From Lumbricus terrestris (taxonomy: Eukaryota > Annelida > Clitellata > Crassiclitellata > Lumbricidae): 64,000 bases of DNA. Below, in pieces: positions 23,394 to 36,700 of this stretch. A program made the translations under genes and the position numbers. Within the stretch, counting starts at the first letter, position 1; the number at the start of each line of letters is the position of its first letter. Below the pieces are notes generated by a model, which was given only the letters and a program-made list of their open reading frames with translations, had not been told where the DNA came from and made no database searches. The stretch covers positions 22,118,830 through 22,182,829 of the forward strand of contig OX457039.1 in NCBI GenBank assembly GCA_949752735.1, in the 5' to 3' direction.

Positions 23394-24426
23394 CGGTGTC
23401 GCCACTGAGAGAAATAAACACAGATTTTCTTATGAAACAACCCAGAAAAATCCAGAATAATAATTTTAGACCCCCTTTGCTCAAATTATGTTGGATTTTT
23501 GCTTGTTCCGATCGACGAGGGTTAACAAAATGTTCGTCAAATGAGTCAAATCAAATGTAGTTGCAACTTCAAAAATGTCAATTGTCAAAGTCGTCAGAGA
23601 CTCGGCATCCATATAATATTGACAATAAGCTGAATCGATATGACTCTAAGCAGGGCCGGTGACACGAAACGGAGTATCGCCACTGAAAGCTATCCGGGGG
23701 GATGAATTAATCTATCCCCCCCGGATGGAATTAACCGGTCTATACTATCCGGAGGGATAAACCATTCTATCCCCTTTTTAAAATGCGCATAATAAAAAAA
23801 ATTATGCTCTAATCAAAATTTAAAGTGACTCTAATTGTTGTAAGTGTCCTAATCAATGCTCAGATAAAGGCAACTCGAATTTATTTCGTGACTCTGAGTG
23901 TTTTTAAGTGTTTTAAATGTTTTAAGTGCTCTAAAAACAGGGCAAAACAAATTATCTAGTAGGAATAAACATACCTGTTAGTGTCATTGTTGAAAACAAA
24001 GCAGATGAAAATCAATTTGCAAAGAAAAATACACACGGAAGCGCGGTTTTTCGACTTTTTTTAATTTGGGGGATACAATTAATACGGGGGATACTCTATT
24101 TCGTGACACCGGACAAGATCTCATACGTATGCCGTATGAAATACTGTATTGACAACGGAAGTGGGCAGAGTCGGACACTTTCATGCCGGACAAGATTTCA
24201 TGCCACACCTGCTCCGATGAGCGCAGACGTTGACCTTCTACGTGATATTAACTTTGATGATCTGGTGGCCGAATCTTCTAAGTAGAAAACACAGTTTCGC
24301 CAATCTTACACGACTGCGAATAGGCTTTTGTGGCTTTTAGTATTATAGTCTGGGTATTTCTGGGGTAGGGGGAGTGGTTTCAGACGGGAGTCTGGGCTTA
24401 TATCTGAAACCTCAGTGGTAACACTG
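23394..24426. mobile_element. hAT-like element (ends CGGTGTCGCCACTGAG / CTCAGTGGTAACACTG)
   Basis: The left ~240 bp matches the start of the hAT element at 2754, and the right end is the inverted form of the same terminus. It contains an M2 MITE (23656-24112). The flanking octamers differ, so the two ends may belong to different insertions. It occupies most of the CCDC51-TTC25 promoter gap. A short frame at 24103-24285 has no recognised similarity. Confidence 0.7.
23656..24112. mobile_element. MITE M2, complete single copy
   Basis: Begins CCGGTGACACGAAACGG and ends TTTCGTGACACCGG; 457 bp; subterminal runs of ATCCCCC alternate with GGGGG. Serves as the reference copy for the inverted dimer at 1676-2440. 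Confidence 0.85.
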
Positions 24427-24436
24427 GTCTTTCAGC

Positions 24437-24449
24437 GTTGCTAAGCGAC
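24437..24449 (+). promoter_or_regulatory. X-box (RFX binding site) upstream of TTC25
   Basis: GTTGCTAAGCGAC fits the X-box consensus RYYNYY-N(1-3)-RRNRAC at every position, with a one-base spacer. It ends 105 bp before the TTC25 ATG, inside the range where RFX factors act on ciliary genes in animals. It starts only ten bases after the transposon block that ends at 24426, so the insertion nearly removed it. Binding is inferred, not shown. Confidence 0.65.
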
Positions 24450-24554
24450 GTAAAACTCGCTAAGTGATGATGTTCACTCCGAGTTTTATAACGCACTACG
24501 CTGTTGGTGCATTACATTTTCATTAATATTGTTAGTAATAAAAAATAATATAAA

Positions 24555-24731
24555 ATGCCAGTTAAGTCAAATTTGTCAACACTACCAGGTGACGTTTCGA
24601 AGAAGAGGAAAATAAGTCAATCCGAAAGTGAGAAAAAGAGCCCGGCAGTTTCCTTTGAAGTTTATCATTCTGAAGCTGCAACTTTTCAAAGCATTGGTGA
24701 ACCGAAAAAGGCTATTAACAGTTACACCAAG
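24555..24731 (+). CDS. TTC25: TTC25 exon 1
   Basis: 59 codons from the ATG at 24555, ending in SYTK before a GTAAGT donor (phase 0). The first ~35 residues are Ser/Lys-rich. The start of TPR1 (YHSEAATFQSIGEPKKAINS) follows. The ATG is the first in its frame, and the upstream sequence is AT-rich with stops. Confidence 0.88.
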
Positions 24732-27700
24732 GTAAGTTTCACGCCCAACTTATACACTTGGAGCGGTTAAACTCTAGAATGGTTATTGTTACTGACGGCT
24801 GGGTAGCAGATAAACAATATGGGCGCCACAGATAGGGCAGAATTAGAGCGGTCTCACCTACGGCGATCACAGCGGAAATTAGATACCAAGTATTATTGGT
24901 CTGAAACCTCCATTCAAGTGTCCAAGCATTGTATTACACATTATTTTTTAATTCAACAACACCAGCATTGTAATTATATAAACCAAGTCTGCTATAAGCC
25001 AGGCACCATTTTGTCTATTTTGCAAGCTGCCAGTACAGAATCCAGGGGGGTCAAACTGTAGATAAACTTGGATAAGGGCTCTGGTTATCATGTTTCAGGA
25101 TTTGCACCCAAAACTGACAAAGAGATCTGTTCAAAAGAATTGGTACCACACTCATTCTGATCCTTGGATCCTCCACCTTCCTCAACGACACTCGCATTAA
25201 CAGCTACTCTGGCTCTCTGGCTACCAGACTTGGACCTCTTTCTGACTACTCTTTGGAATAGGCTTCTGACTCGAATCACTCGATGCAGCACATGTGAAAA
25301 CGCTGGTACTCTGCGATTAGCTTTCGAGTGGTGCTTTAGAAGCAGCTAGAGGGGCACTTGCCCCTTGAAAACTGACACCTATTTTTCGTTCATTTATTCA
25401 TTCGTTCATTCTATGGACTTACATAGCACATCTTTAGGAAACTACTTTTTAACATCTTTTTGATTTTAAAAAAATTCTAAGGAAACTAATCATATTAAAA
25501 ATTATGCACAAAATGAAACTGAGATATTTGCATAAGAAACCTCTTTGAAACATACCCGTATTCTTAATTTCCAGCATTGCATTTTTCAAGCTCTTGCTAC
25601 TAAAAAATTTAACCATGACTATCGTAAAAATTTTGCCCTCCCCCTGCAAAAATTTCTGCGGGCGCCCGTGCTTTCATGGTATTTTTACTAACTTACTTTC
25701 GCGAAAAAATTGGTCTATAGATCGCCGTAGGTTGCGGAAACATTGGGCTATAGATCGCCGTAGGCCACAGAAACATTGGTCTATAGATCACCATAAGTGA
25801 GACCACTCTATTTTGCCCTTATCTGTGATGACCATATTGTTTACTTGCTACCGAGCCATCAGTAACATCTACCGCCCAATGTTTTGAACAGCCTAAGGCG
25901 ATAAATAGCCCAATGTTTCCACAAAAGTAAGCACTTCAGTTATTTTTAGACCTGAAATGGAAGTTGGATGCAGTTATATTTAGACCAGAAATGGAGGCTG
26001 GATGCATGTATTTTTAGACCAGAAATGGAAGCTGGATGCATGTATTTTTATACCTGGAATCGATGCTGGATTAACGAAAATACATGTTGAAATACTCGTA
26101 CATGACTTAAAATCATCAATCTAATACATATAATTTTTAACACGTGTTTAATTGCTTTTTATTTCGTTTGTGAAATTATGCATATCAATATGGGCAGGGG
26201 ATGGCGGGGTAATGGACCAGGGGATAAAGTCCTAGAACCATTATTCTCATGTTTTGTAAAATTATAAAACTTTTCATTATTTACTTGTAATTATTAAATG
26301 AATAAAATATTATTATCCTGAAGTGCTTACTTTCGCGAAAACATTGGGCTATTTATCGCCTTAGGCTGTTGAAAACATTGGGCTATTGGGCTCTAGGACC
26401 ATTGCTCATAGGCTGATTGCTCATAGGCTTATTGCTCATACGGCTGATTGCTCATAGGGTCTTTTGCTCATAGGCTCATTGCTCATATGTCCAAAATAAA
26501 CGAACTTTGGCCTAGGTGTAAAACAAATATACCGTTTGCTATATCGATGACCCTCTTCACGCCTTAGCTTGTGCTTATCAATTAGGGACAATTAGCGTTG
26601 GTAGACTAATGCAATGCTCAATTATAAAGTCCAGAACACCATATAGTTGGTATAAACAAGACATTAACTGTTAATCAAGCAAATTATGAAGTCAAACAAT
26701 TGAAGGCGCGAACTAATAGCTGTGCGACCCCATCGGATGCTCAGATATAAAAGTCCACGAAAACAGAGTAAGACAAATAGTTGCAGAGATAGACACAGCT
26801 TGGATACAGTATACCTAAATTTGTCAGTCAGTAATCTTAGACGAAGTTTTAGTATGGATGTAGAAGGGAAATTCGGAGTTTCCAAGCGAGGTAAGCAAAC
26901 GTTTCTTCTGAACGGATTCGAATACTGCAAACACCGCGTCACTAAAGAAGGTGAAACAGTGTTTTTTTTCTATAACTGCACTCGACTATTTGTGACAGCA
27001 TATGAACAATAAGCCTATGAGCAATAAGCCTATGAGCAATAAGCCATATATGAGCAATAAGCCCTATGAGCAATGAGCCGTAAAAGCAAAAAGACCTATG
27101 AGCAAAAGACCCTAGGAGCAATAAGCCGTATGAGCAATAAGCCTATGAGCAATAAGCCTATAAGCAATCAGCCTATGAGCAATGGTCCGTACACCGGGCT
27201 ATTGATCGCCGCACGTGACAGCCCTCTATTCTGCGCTGATCTGTGGCCACCATAGTGTTTACTTGCTACCGAGCCATTCTAGAGTTTAACCCTTGGAGCA
27301 ATTGGGGACTGAGACATGCCTTTTGTTGGGGTAAACGTGTATTTTAGCGTTGTAAATTACTCGCTATTGCGTGGGTTTCATCGTTGGTCGAATAGAATTC
27401 TTGCCCAGTAGAAGTTGTATTGATAAAAATAAGTATTACTTAAATAGATATGTAATTTATGAAAACAATCTCGTTGAAATTGAATCTGGATTGAACAACA
27501 ATAATTTTTAATTAAATGGAAGATGCATTGATGAAAAATGATTGCAGCCTAAATAGAAGTGGGAGTTCTGAAACAAATTCTTCTCTAAACAGAAGCTAAG
27601 TTAATGAGAAGAATTCTTGTCAAACTAGAAGTTGGATTAATTAAAAATAACAATTAATTTACAATGCTGAAATGCATGTTTATCTTTGTTGGTTCCATGA

Positions 27701-30700
27701 GTGGGTAAAACCATAGTCTACATTGCAAAATTATTTTATGTTGTCAATTTAAAATGGAAGTTGGATTAGATTGGTAAAATAATTTTTTTATTGGAAGGTA
27801 TGTAATCTATTGCTTTACCATTCTAAATTATTCGCCATTGCATAGGTTTTAGCATTGGTTGCATACTATTTGGATTGACGATAAGATTTCTCGCTAGATA
27901 GACGAAAATAACTTTTTCTTAAGTAGAAGATTCTTGCTTAAATTGGAGTTGGATTGATGAAAATGTATGTTATTTGAATAGAAATTGGATTGATAACAAC
28001 AATTATGCTTGAATAGAAGCTGGATTGGTAAAGTAAATTCTTGCGTATACGGACGCTGGATTGATGAAAAGGATTCATGCCAAAGTAGAAGTCGGATTTA
28101 TGAAAAATAATGATGCTGCATTCAAGGCCAATAATTTAGAATGCTTCAGTAATAGATAACCGAAGTTAGATTGATGAAAAGTAATTTTTCTGAATTGAAC
28201 CTTAGTTCATGTTGTTAATTTATTTATGTTGTCAAACTAGAATGAAAGTTGGGTTGATGAAAATAATTGTTTGTCTAAATGGTAGTTGGATTTATTGAAA
28301 CTGGTTCTTTGCTTAAATAGATTTTAGATTGAGGGAAAAACTGTTATTGTAAATAGATGATTCATGAAACTTAGTCTTTGTTTTAGCAGAAGCTTTATTG
28401 GTGAAGTTTTTTGCCTAAATAGAAGTGGGAATAATTCTTGCATAAACAGAAGTTGAACTGGTAAAAAATGTGATCGTGCATGAGAAAAGTCGGAAATTTC
28501 ATAAAATGAGTTTAAGTTTATTTTAAATATTGCAGGTGCAGTTGATTACCTGGGTAGAATGGTGAAAACTCTATGTTTCTCTCTTTTAGAAATGAAAAAG
28601 TTATGAATTTTTATAGAATTAAAGTCTTAGAATTTTTGTAAATCATTTTAGTTAGAAATTGCCAGTTAAAAATTACATTCATGGTGTGAACATCACGCAA
28701 TAGTGAATTGATTATTCAGCATAATTTAGTAATGAGTTCTAAACTTAGAAACTTCTGCTCTTTCTAATAGATTATATTGAAGTAATGGCAAAGTTTAAAG
28801 GGATGTTTCTATACAGCAGTAGTGTGGTTCACAGATACATCGTAAAAAAATAAAGTTCAAGCTAAAAACCAGGGCGCGCTCCCAGTTTGTTAGACCTATC
28901 AGTAGTATTATTGAGACAAAATTTCAGCTTCTTATTCCAACTGGAAGGCGGTGCTCAACGACTGTGTTACTTTGCATGGGCCAATGAAATGACGTTAATT
29001 GTAGAAATAAATGTGTTGAGCATATTCCAATGCAATCGTGCTTTATTTCAAGATAGATCATACATTACTGTAACATGATGATATGTGTGAAATTAAACAA
29101 TTGGTGAGCTTGAAATATAAAATTTCAGTAGGTTTTAAATATGGAAAATGTAAAAGGATGTCAAAAAACATCGTTAAATCCACGAATGTCTATAGTCCTA
29201 TTGTTCTCGTTTTATAACTCCAAACATACGATAACGTCTACACTGTAGAAGACTTTGCAAGCACAGTGTCAACAGCAGATTTCTTTGTTGATTGAGTGGG
29301 GGCAGCTTTCCTATTTGCCTCAACCACTTGGAGAAAATACTGCTTTCTTCTTCATCAGTGATGAGTCAGTTTAATTCATTGAACAACTTCACACTTCTCT
29401 CAGCCGTGTCGTTTAGCACTCTCAATTGCTGACTTCAGTCTCTGCCCTGATGATAATCATCATCGTCAGGCTATTGCTCTGGTGTAAGTATAAAAAGGAA
29501 TCACCAAACTTCAGGTGTGGCAGTAGTGCCAGTGTTCGCTGGGTTTCAAACTCGCCCAGGCAATCCCCCTCCTTCTGTTTCACAGCACTACCCGTCAACA
29601 TCCTTTCACCAGGATTTGCAGTCATTCTGTAAAAAATCTTCACCTTATCTGTAACAGGCAGTTGGCAACATAACAGTATCAGACCTTCAGCATCGTCTGA
29701 ACGGTGCTAAGTACTGATTATTTTCTAGAACCTTAGAGGCAGCAACGCTTAGCTCCTATGGGTAATAGTTAACTGAATCATATTTTCAATCAAAATTGGC
29801 ATTTCTTGTCCTAGAGTTTCTGCAGCAAGAGGAGACCTGTATCCATGCCTTTGAGTGAAAAAGGGAAAATATTCACACAAATGAATGAATCTGAGTTTCT
29901 TCCCTCTTCCTTAGACTGAATAAATGATTGATAAATCGGTATATTTTGATGGCATACAGTAACCTGGCCATTCAACGTGCATGGTCAATTGGGCTCTCGA
30001 GTTTCTTATTGAAGGCTGACTTCCAAGGACAACCATTGACACCTCAATGATTTTTTGGTGGTCATCTCTGAAACTGACTATTGTTTCAGCAGACTACTTG
30101 AGAAAACTGAATGCTCTCTCTCATGGAAGGATTCAGTAACATATGTGACTTCTAGTACTCATATGCTATTAGGGTTGCCAGGTGGCCTTCAGGAAATTAC
30201 CGGACAATGGCCATCAAGTTAAGTTTCGGGCCATATATATATATATATAAATATATATATAAAATTATATATATAATTATATATATATATATAATTATAT
30301 ATATATGGCCCGTAACTTGATGTATATATATATATGTGTGTGCGTGCTTGTGTGTGTGTATGTGTGCGAGGTGTGTGATGTGTGTGGTGTGGGGCTTGGC
30401 GGGGGCGAAAAACCGAAATTCCCGGGCAACATTGGGTAATTCATAATATAATATAATATATATATACACACACATATATAAAAGGCAGTATCGGTGCCGG
30501 GGACAGTTTGAAAGTTGCAATGTGCCATTGTGTGAGCCAAACCGCGGACGCCTAGATAACTGGCTTTTTAAAAATACAGACGTCCGTTTTGGAACTCAGC
30601 CAAGTACAGGCCTATAGATCTGAAGGGTGGATAAGATTATTCATAGGCCTATATAGATCTATATAATTATTATAGTGCCCAATTTGAAAATTTGGCGCCG

Positions 30701-33700
30701 TTACGAATGAGTGAATTCGGATATTAAACAATATTAAAAATACATTTGAGGATTTTAGCACTCAATTTCATTCTGTAGATAACCTCAGTTGAACTATAAT
30801 AGACCTTCAAAGCTAAATGCGATCGCATCATTAAGGCGGGAATCTTTGTACTGACAAATATAGTTAATCAGTGGGGTGGGGGTTAAGACACAGGCTAGAA
30901 AGATCGAGTGGCAGATCGACACAATCAGACATAGACAGAGATAGAGAGGCAGATAAGCACAGACAGATTAGACATACAAGCGTCGGTGTTTAAGAATAAA
31001 GGGAAAAGAGAAAGATAGACAGACAGAGAGGGTGAGATCGTTTGTGCAGATAGAGACAGACAGACGAACAAACAGACATACAGAGACATGGCCTAAGTAC
31101 GGAGATTCGGTTCAACCATTATTTGAACTATGAATCAAGTCTCCAACGTTATACGCACAAGGTATACAGGCTAGCATGATCCGTGCATCATATATTTGGC
31201 TGTTATTTAAAGACGCCGTCATTTCGACGATGATCGGTATGTAGGCTATAAATTTGGCTTTGTTTCACAAGGCAATTCATTATACGCGGGAAAATCGTCA
31301 GCAGATATTTTCATGGCCCCAAGAAACTATATGCACTCCAAATGCACTTGTTGCTGGTAATAATAATTTACCGGACACAGCCATGTCCAGTAATGTCTGA
31401 AATTTCTGACCGGACAGTTTGTGTAAATACCGGACTGTTCATTACCGGACGCCTGGCAACCCTATATGCTATGTCATGTCACCATCCCACATAGCTTTAA
31501 ATCTGTTAAAGATTGGATTATATTTTGAATTAGATTCTATTTTGAATTAGATGGGCCACAACACAAGATAAAGATTTTGGCTAAAATCACTTCATCACAT
31601 GACGACAGCAGGCCATCCACAGAATTTTTTCCTATCCGGTCTTCCTGAAAAAACGTACTATCCGCTAAAATGACCGGTGTTGACATGTGTTGTATCAAAG
31701 ATCAAGACTTGGGCATGCCAGTGAGTCTCCATAACTTCAGAAGATAATGACTATTAATGAGTAACCTTGGATTTAAATTATATCCTGTCATAGAGGAAAA
31801 TTCGCGCACACCAAAGAGCTTATCCACACCATGCATCACCTGAAATTAGCGCTGACAGACGGTCAAGATTTCCAGTGTACTGCAAGGGGAATATCTGGTA
31901 CAAATTCAGATCTTACAGCTTCAGCATGCTCCATCCTGGCTTCTTAAACACTCCATGCATGTGAATGGTATTCCGTGAAAGTGGCAGGACAAAAGGATCG
32001 CAAGCAAGCGCTGCAATAATTGGCACCAATAATCTCAATGCTTTGTGATCAGGTCATCAGAAGTGGCATTGCTTTCAAGTAAACTGGTCACTTGATGGCT
32101 AAATTTTTATAGATGTCTAGTCTTTAATGTGGTTAAGAATAATAGCACAACAGAAACTATTTCAAGCTCATCTATGCGACAATGGCTGAGGTTTTTGATC
32201 AAGTTATAAGGCATCAATATTTCTACATAATGCAACTACATGGCAATATTTCGATGTCATTTAGCACCGCCTTCCAGTTGGAATAGGAAACTGAAATTTG
32301 GTCTCAATAATACTATTGACAGGTCTAACAAACTGAGAGGGTGTCCTGGTATCTAGCTTGAACTTTAATTTTTTGAACCACCCTAATGCAGCACCGCCTG
32401 TTTCATTCGCAACTGGGTCATGGGCGCTCGCAGAAATTTTTGCAGGAGGGGCAAAACACAATGGACAGGGTTAAAAAAATTTGTAGCAAGAGGTTGAAAA
32501 ATGCAAAGCAGGAAATTAGGAACATGCATGGGTATTTTTCGTAGAGCTTTTTTAGTGTATATTTCTCGGTGTCACTTTTCTAAAAATAATTTTTCATGTG
32601 AATAGTTTCTTTGTATAAAGAAATTTCTGTAATAAATCAAAAAGTGGTATTTAAAAAGTAGGTTCCTGAAAGGGCGCAATAAGTCCACTTGCCAACTGGA
32701 AAACTGGCACCTGTTTTTGTTTGTTTGTTTGTATGTGCACTTGTTATAGCGCCCCTTCAAGCACTCTGCTAAGAGGCGCTCCCGACTATGCGGACACTGC
32801 ATCGGAGTTTCACGCCGAAGCGCTGAGCAATTGCGAGGGAAGGACTTGCCCAAGGTCCCTACGTGGCGACTTGAGGTGGATTCGAACCTCGAACCTTCCG
32901 ACTTCAAGGCAATGACGCCACCACTACACCACCGCGCCCCACTTCATTGAGTTATTCATTATGTTCCCTTTAAAGTTACTTCTATAGTTTAATCGTAATA
33001 TCTAAACTTCTAAAGCATCACTCGAAAGTCAATAGCAGGCACCAGCTTATTCATCGAGTCATAGGCATAAGAGACGGGGGTCCACAGGGGCAAATGCCCC
33101 CAGAATTTCTTGCAAATGTGTTTTTCAGGCAAAACAGGCATGGCGGACTCGAAGAGTATGGACGCAAATAAGTACGGTAGCCGTCTGCCAATTATTTTAG
33201 CAATGGCGAGGCTTATCTTTCATGTATATTATGACATTTAGCATTTTTGGGACATTTATAACGTCTACAGTTTCACGGCATGGCCGCCGTATGTCGAAAA
33301 ATCACGTTTCCAAGTGCTTCTCTGTAGGCACCCTAGCATTGGACCATACAAATTATATCACAGGATTCTAGAATCGGCCGTTATATCCAGCGTATGGCAC
33401 ATTTTCAGCACCTACGGTTTTCCATTGTACGTCTGGCAGTGGAGTAATAAAGGCCATATTTACTTACTGAAATTTCAAAATGATTTATCTGTAGTAATGC
33501 GAATTACAGAATAGCCTGAGTGCAAAGCTCTGGGCTGTGTATCAACAATCAATGTGAGCATTTTGGGAATTTTTCTAAAAGTCGATTAGAGCCGATTGTA
33601 AGCAATACAGCCTGTGTGGTTTGTATGTAATTAAAAATTATTAAAGTAAGCTTTTATAAATACAAACAAAGACTTTTTCACTGATTGCATACGGAGCTAA

Positions 33701-36700
33701 ATTAGTTATGCCCAGTAATTGTAATTAGTTACTACTATTGAAGTGTGTCAAATTGGTGTGTGTAATTAGTTACTACTATTGATGTGTGTCAAATGTGTAA
33801 GCAGCAAATGAAGCTAAGCTGTTATCGCGTGAAGCACCATTGAGCTCAAGCATTTGAATGGAGGTTCTGCAAGATGACTGATCCTTTTCATGCTGTCTTA
33901 TTGAACTGCATTGAATTTGCTCAGCAATGTTTGAACTCATAATGTGTTTTTAGTCTGCATTTCAAAGTTATTTTCCAAGTGTGCAAAAGACTTTGTGTGT
34001 ATTTTGGATGGTATTTGATTATATACCTAATTGAATTGAATCAGATCATAGGACTTCTGTGACACCATTTTTTAATGTACTAGGTGTCAATCAATGACAC
34101 TAGAAAATGCACTTGCATTCTATCAAACCAGAGCATGTACAGAAAGTTAGCCTGCAGAAGATAACAATTCTTAAACAAAAGCTAGTTGGATTGAAAATAG
34201 AAAGCACTAAGGACCAATTACATTCCACAGTCTGATTCCAGCAACAGAAAACCTGCAATCAGGGTTCATAGCAAGAGAAAACCTGTAATTGGACAATTTA
34301 GTGGAGTGATGATTGGTTCTGAGGGTTAGGTTAGTGTTAAGGTACTGTTGCTGATTTAAGTGTAACACCTCTTACACAGTTACACCAGTTTTGTGTTTTA
34401 TTCTGTGCTTAACCATAGCTAATTACTGTAAATGATTTTCCATATTTGTAATAGCCGTTGTTAGAGAGTTCTTACTTCTTTAGGAATTTTACAAATTTGT
34501 GGTATTTGAAGTAAATTGAAAATGAGTGTTTTGACCAACAGCAATTAAATAGTCATGGAATGTAGTATCTCATTCCAAGAATGTCACAAATTTATGTGGA
34601 AATTAGACAATTTAGAGGTGGCATGAAGTCATTAACAGACACAGAGGAGTCAAATGTCATGCACATTATATGTCTGCATTTGAGCATCAATCTTCTCACC
34701 ACAATGTGTAGAGTTTCGTGTTTCATACAACGTAAACCATTGAGATATACCTAGAAGTATGTGTTGGACTGACTTATGAATAGCAGTTTCTCATGCATCA
34801 CTCAGCAGAATAATATCAAACATTGGATTCATATTCTTCAACTTTATTCTTCACATCCAAGTCAGATTTGTCTGTTATGGAATGCCAACACTGTCTTGCT
34901 AGCTATCTGCACAGACAAGTCATCTTGAATTCTCTCATTACTGATATTGATAGGCCTCTGGAGAGAGACACACGCAAGTGTCTATTCACTCTGCACATTT
35001 GACACCTGTGCAAGTGCCTGTGTAGATCATCTTATCCCATTCCCTGACTCTTGCAGTGTCTTGCACCAAAATATTTTACTAATCAAAGTCATTGTCCTTG
35101 TTGTCATCACCAGTATCTTATCATTGCTGTTATCATTGGTATCATCATTGTCATTGTTATAATGAAAGAATTTATTATGTTTAATAACCGAAGGCACTTG
35201 AGCTGAAACCACGAGAAAAGAATTGCCTAATAGCAAGAGCTCAATGCTATTTACTACTGGCAGAAGCTGACAAGGCATTATCTGATTCCAATGAAACACT
35301 CAAAGATGATTGCAACTTTATCAAGGTATTTCAGAGTTAGCCACTGTAAACTTTCTAATAATGTTTCAAATAACAGACAAGGTTATGAGTAACTTCGTCA
35401 TCATTACTTTTGTAATTATTGTTGTTATACTGGGCCACTTCAACAGACACTTCACAGAGGCACTCTGCAGAGTGGGAAGCTTGTGCTGTTTGGTAAAAAC
35501 TGTGCATTTTGAAAGACTTAGTGTGAAAGACGTTGCTAAGTTATTTTGATTGTGATTATGGCAATTTCTATAGCTTCCTCAGTAGATAACTTCTTCTGTG
35601 ATGCTTTGCACATTCTTATATGCTGTCAGCTGTGAAAGCAAATGCTAAGAGTTCGATAGCAAGTGCATTTTAAGTGTTTGTTTTTCAAAGAAAGACTATT
35701 GATTTCATGGATAGGTGCAGGATCCTAATGGCCCGAACTCTCATTTTAGTTTTAGTTTTAGGAGTGAATGCGTCATAGGACTTTTATGATCGCAGGGCTC
35801 CACAACCTATTAGAGTACTTTGATAGTGTACTGATTTGCTGTGAGGTTGCATGGTGCACAGCTGTTACGGCATTTATGCACCAGGATGTGAAGGTTGACT
35901 TTGATGCACTTACATATTTGAGCCACTGAAACTGGTCTTGTATTGTGGTTGCAATGGCATCACAGTTTTGTATCTCAATACCAGACAAGCCGTAGCATTG
36001 ATGACCGTCTGAAGCCGAATGATTCTGCTCTGTGGCAAGCGAGCAAGGGCAACACTGCAGTAGTGGATTGGGCTCAGGATGAGACTTTGCACAGATTGGT
36101 GTGTCACATCCTGTGGGAGAGATTGAGGAACAGACCTCAGCTGTCTCACAATTATTACCTTACTGGCAGACAGCAATGCTACAGCAATTAGACTTCAGAT
36201 GACATGGGTACTGGAGTAGGCAAGGAAAATTTATGTTGTGTGCAGCCTGACTTGAAAAACAATGCACTCAGAGTATATGTTTTAACGCCGGTACAGTTGA
36301 ACAAGTTTTCTATCAATTATTCAAGTTGGCTAAAGGAGAAAGTCTTGTATTCAATCTTAATACATTGGCAATTTGACTGAAACATCTAGTTGGACTTGAA
36401 ATATTGTATTATATTGTATATGAGAATTTATAAAGCGCGTCTTACAGTACTAGCGATTCCGAAGCGCTCTCACTTTGCCAGCCCCGATGAAATAAGAAAG
36501 ATTTCAAGCAGCAAAGAAGGGTTGAAGATGATGCCCCAATACAGATAGAGGGAGGGAGGTCATTCCACATAATATTATTGTAGAAGTAAGGTGGCTTTGG
36601 TTTCTCTAAGGAGCTCTACTTTTTCAACTGGGTAGGGGATTCTGATGAAGGCAGAGTCTTACTACCAAATGATGCAGTTTGAATATGCTCTCATGTTCTA

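Larger units (their letters stand above)
23260..24554. promoter_or_regulatory. Divergent promoter region between CCDC51 and TTC25, split by transposons
   Basis: The two ATGs face away from each other. Positions 23394-24426 are transposon sequence (a hAT-like element with a MITE inside). What remains is about 130 bp next to CCDC51 and about 130 bp next to TTC25. If the transposon is removed, the ancestral spacing between start codons is only ~260 bp, typical of a shared bidirectional promoter. No clear TATA box is seen on either side. The CCDC51 side has a CAAGACGGC element resembling a YY1 site. Confidence 0.6.
28830..32395. mobile_element. 3.5-kb DNA transposon with ~130-bp TIRs, family not named
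   Basis: Left GTGTGGTTCA...AAAGTTCAAGCTA and right TAGCTTGAACTTTAATTTTT...CCACCCT are inverted, and the match continues through AGTTTGTTAGACCT and ATTCCAACTGGAAGGCGGTG (left 28860-28955, right 32262-32360). The minus strand keeps decayed coding motifs VPDIPLAVHW (near 31880) and VLIFDTTHVNTG (near 31700), which resemble a transposase family seen in invertebrates. A hAT element (30170-31464) is inserted. Confidence 0.65.

Noticed and set aside
24103..24285. 60-codon frame just upstream of TTC25
   Set aside because: Lies inside the transposon block between the two genes and shows no similarity.
26389..27195. CRISPR-like array
   Set aside because: Short tandem units without unique spacers, in an animal intron; they are the terminal arms of a transposon.
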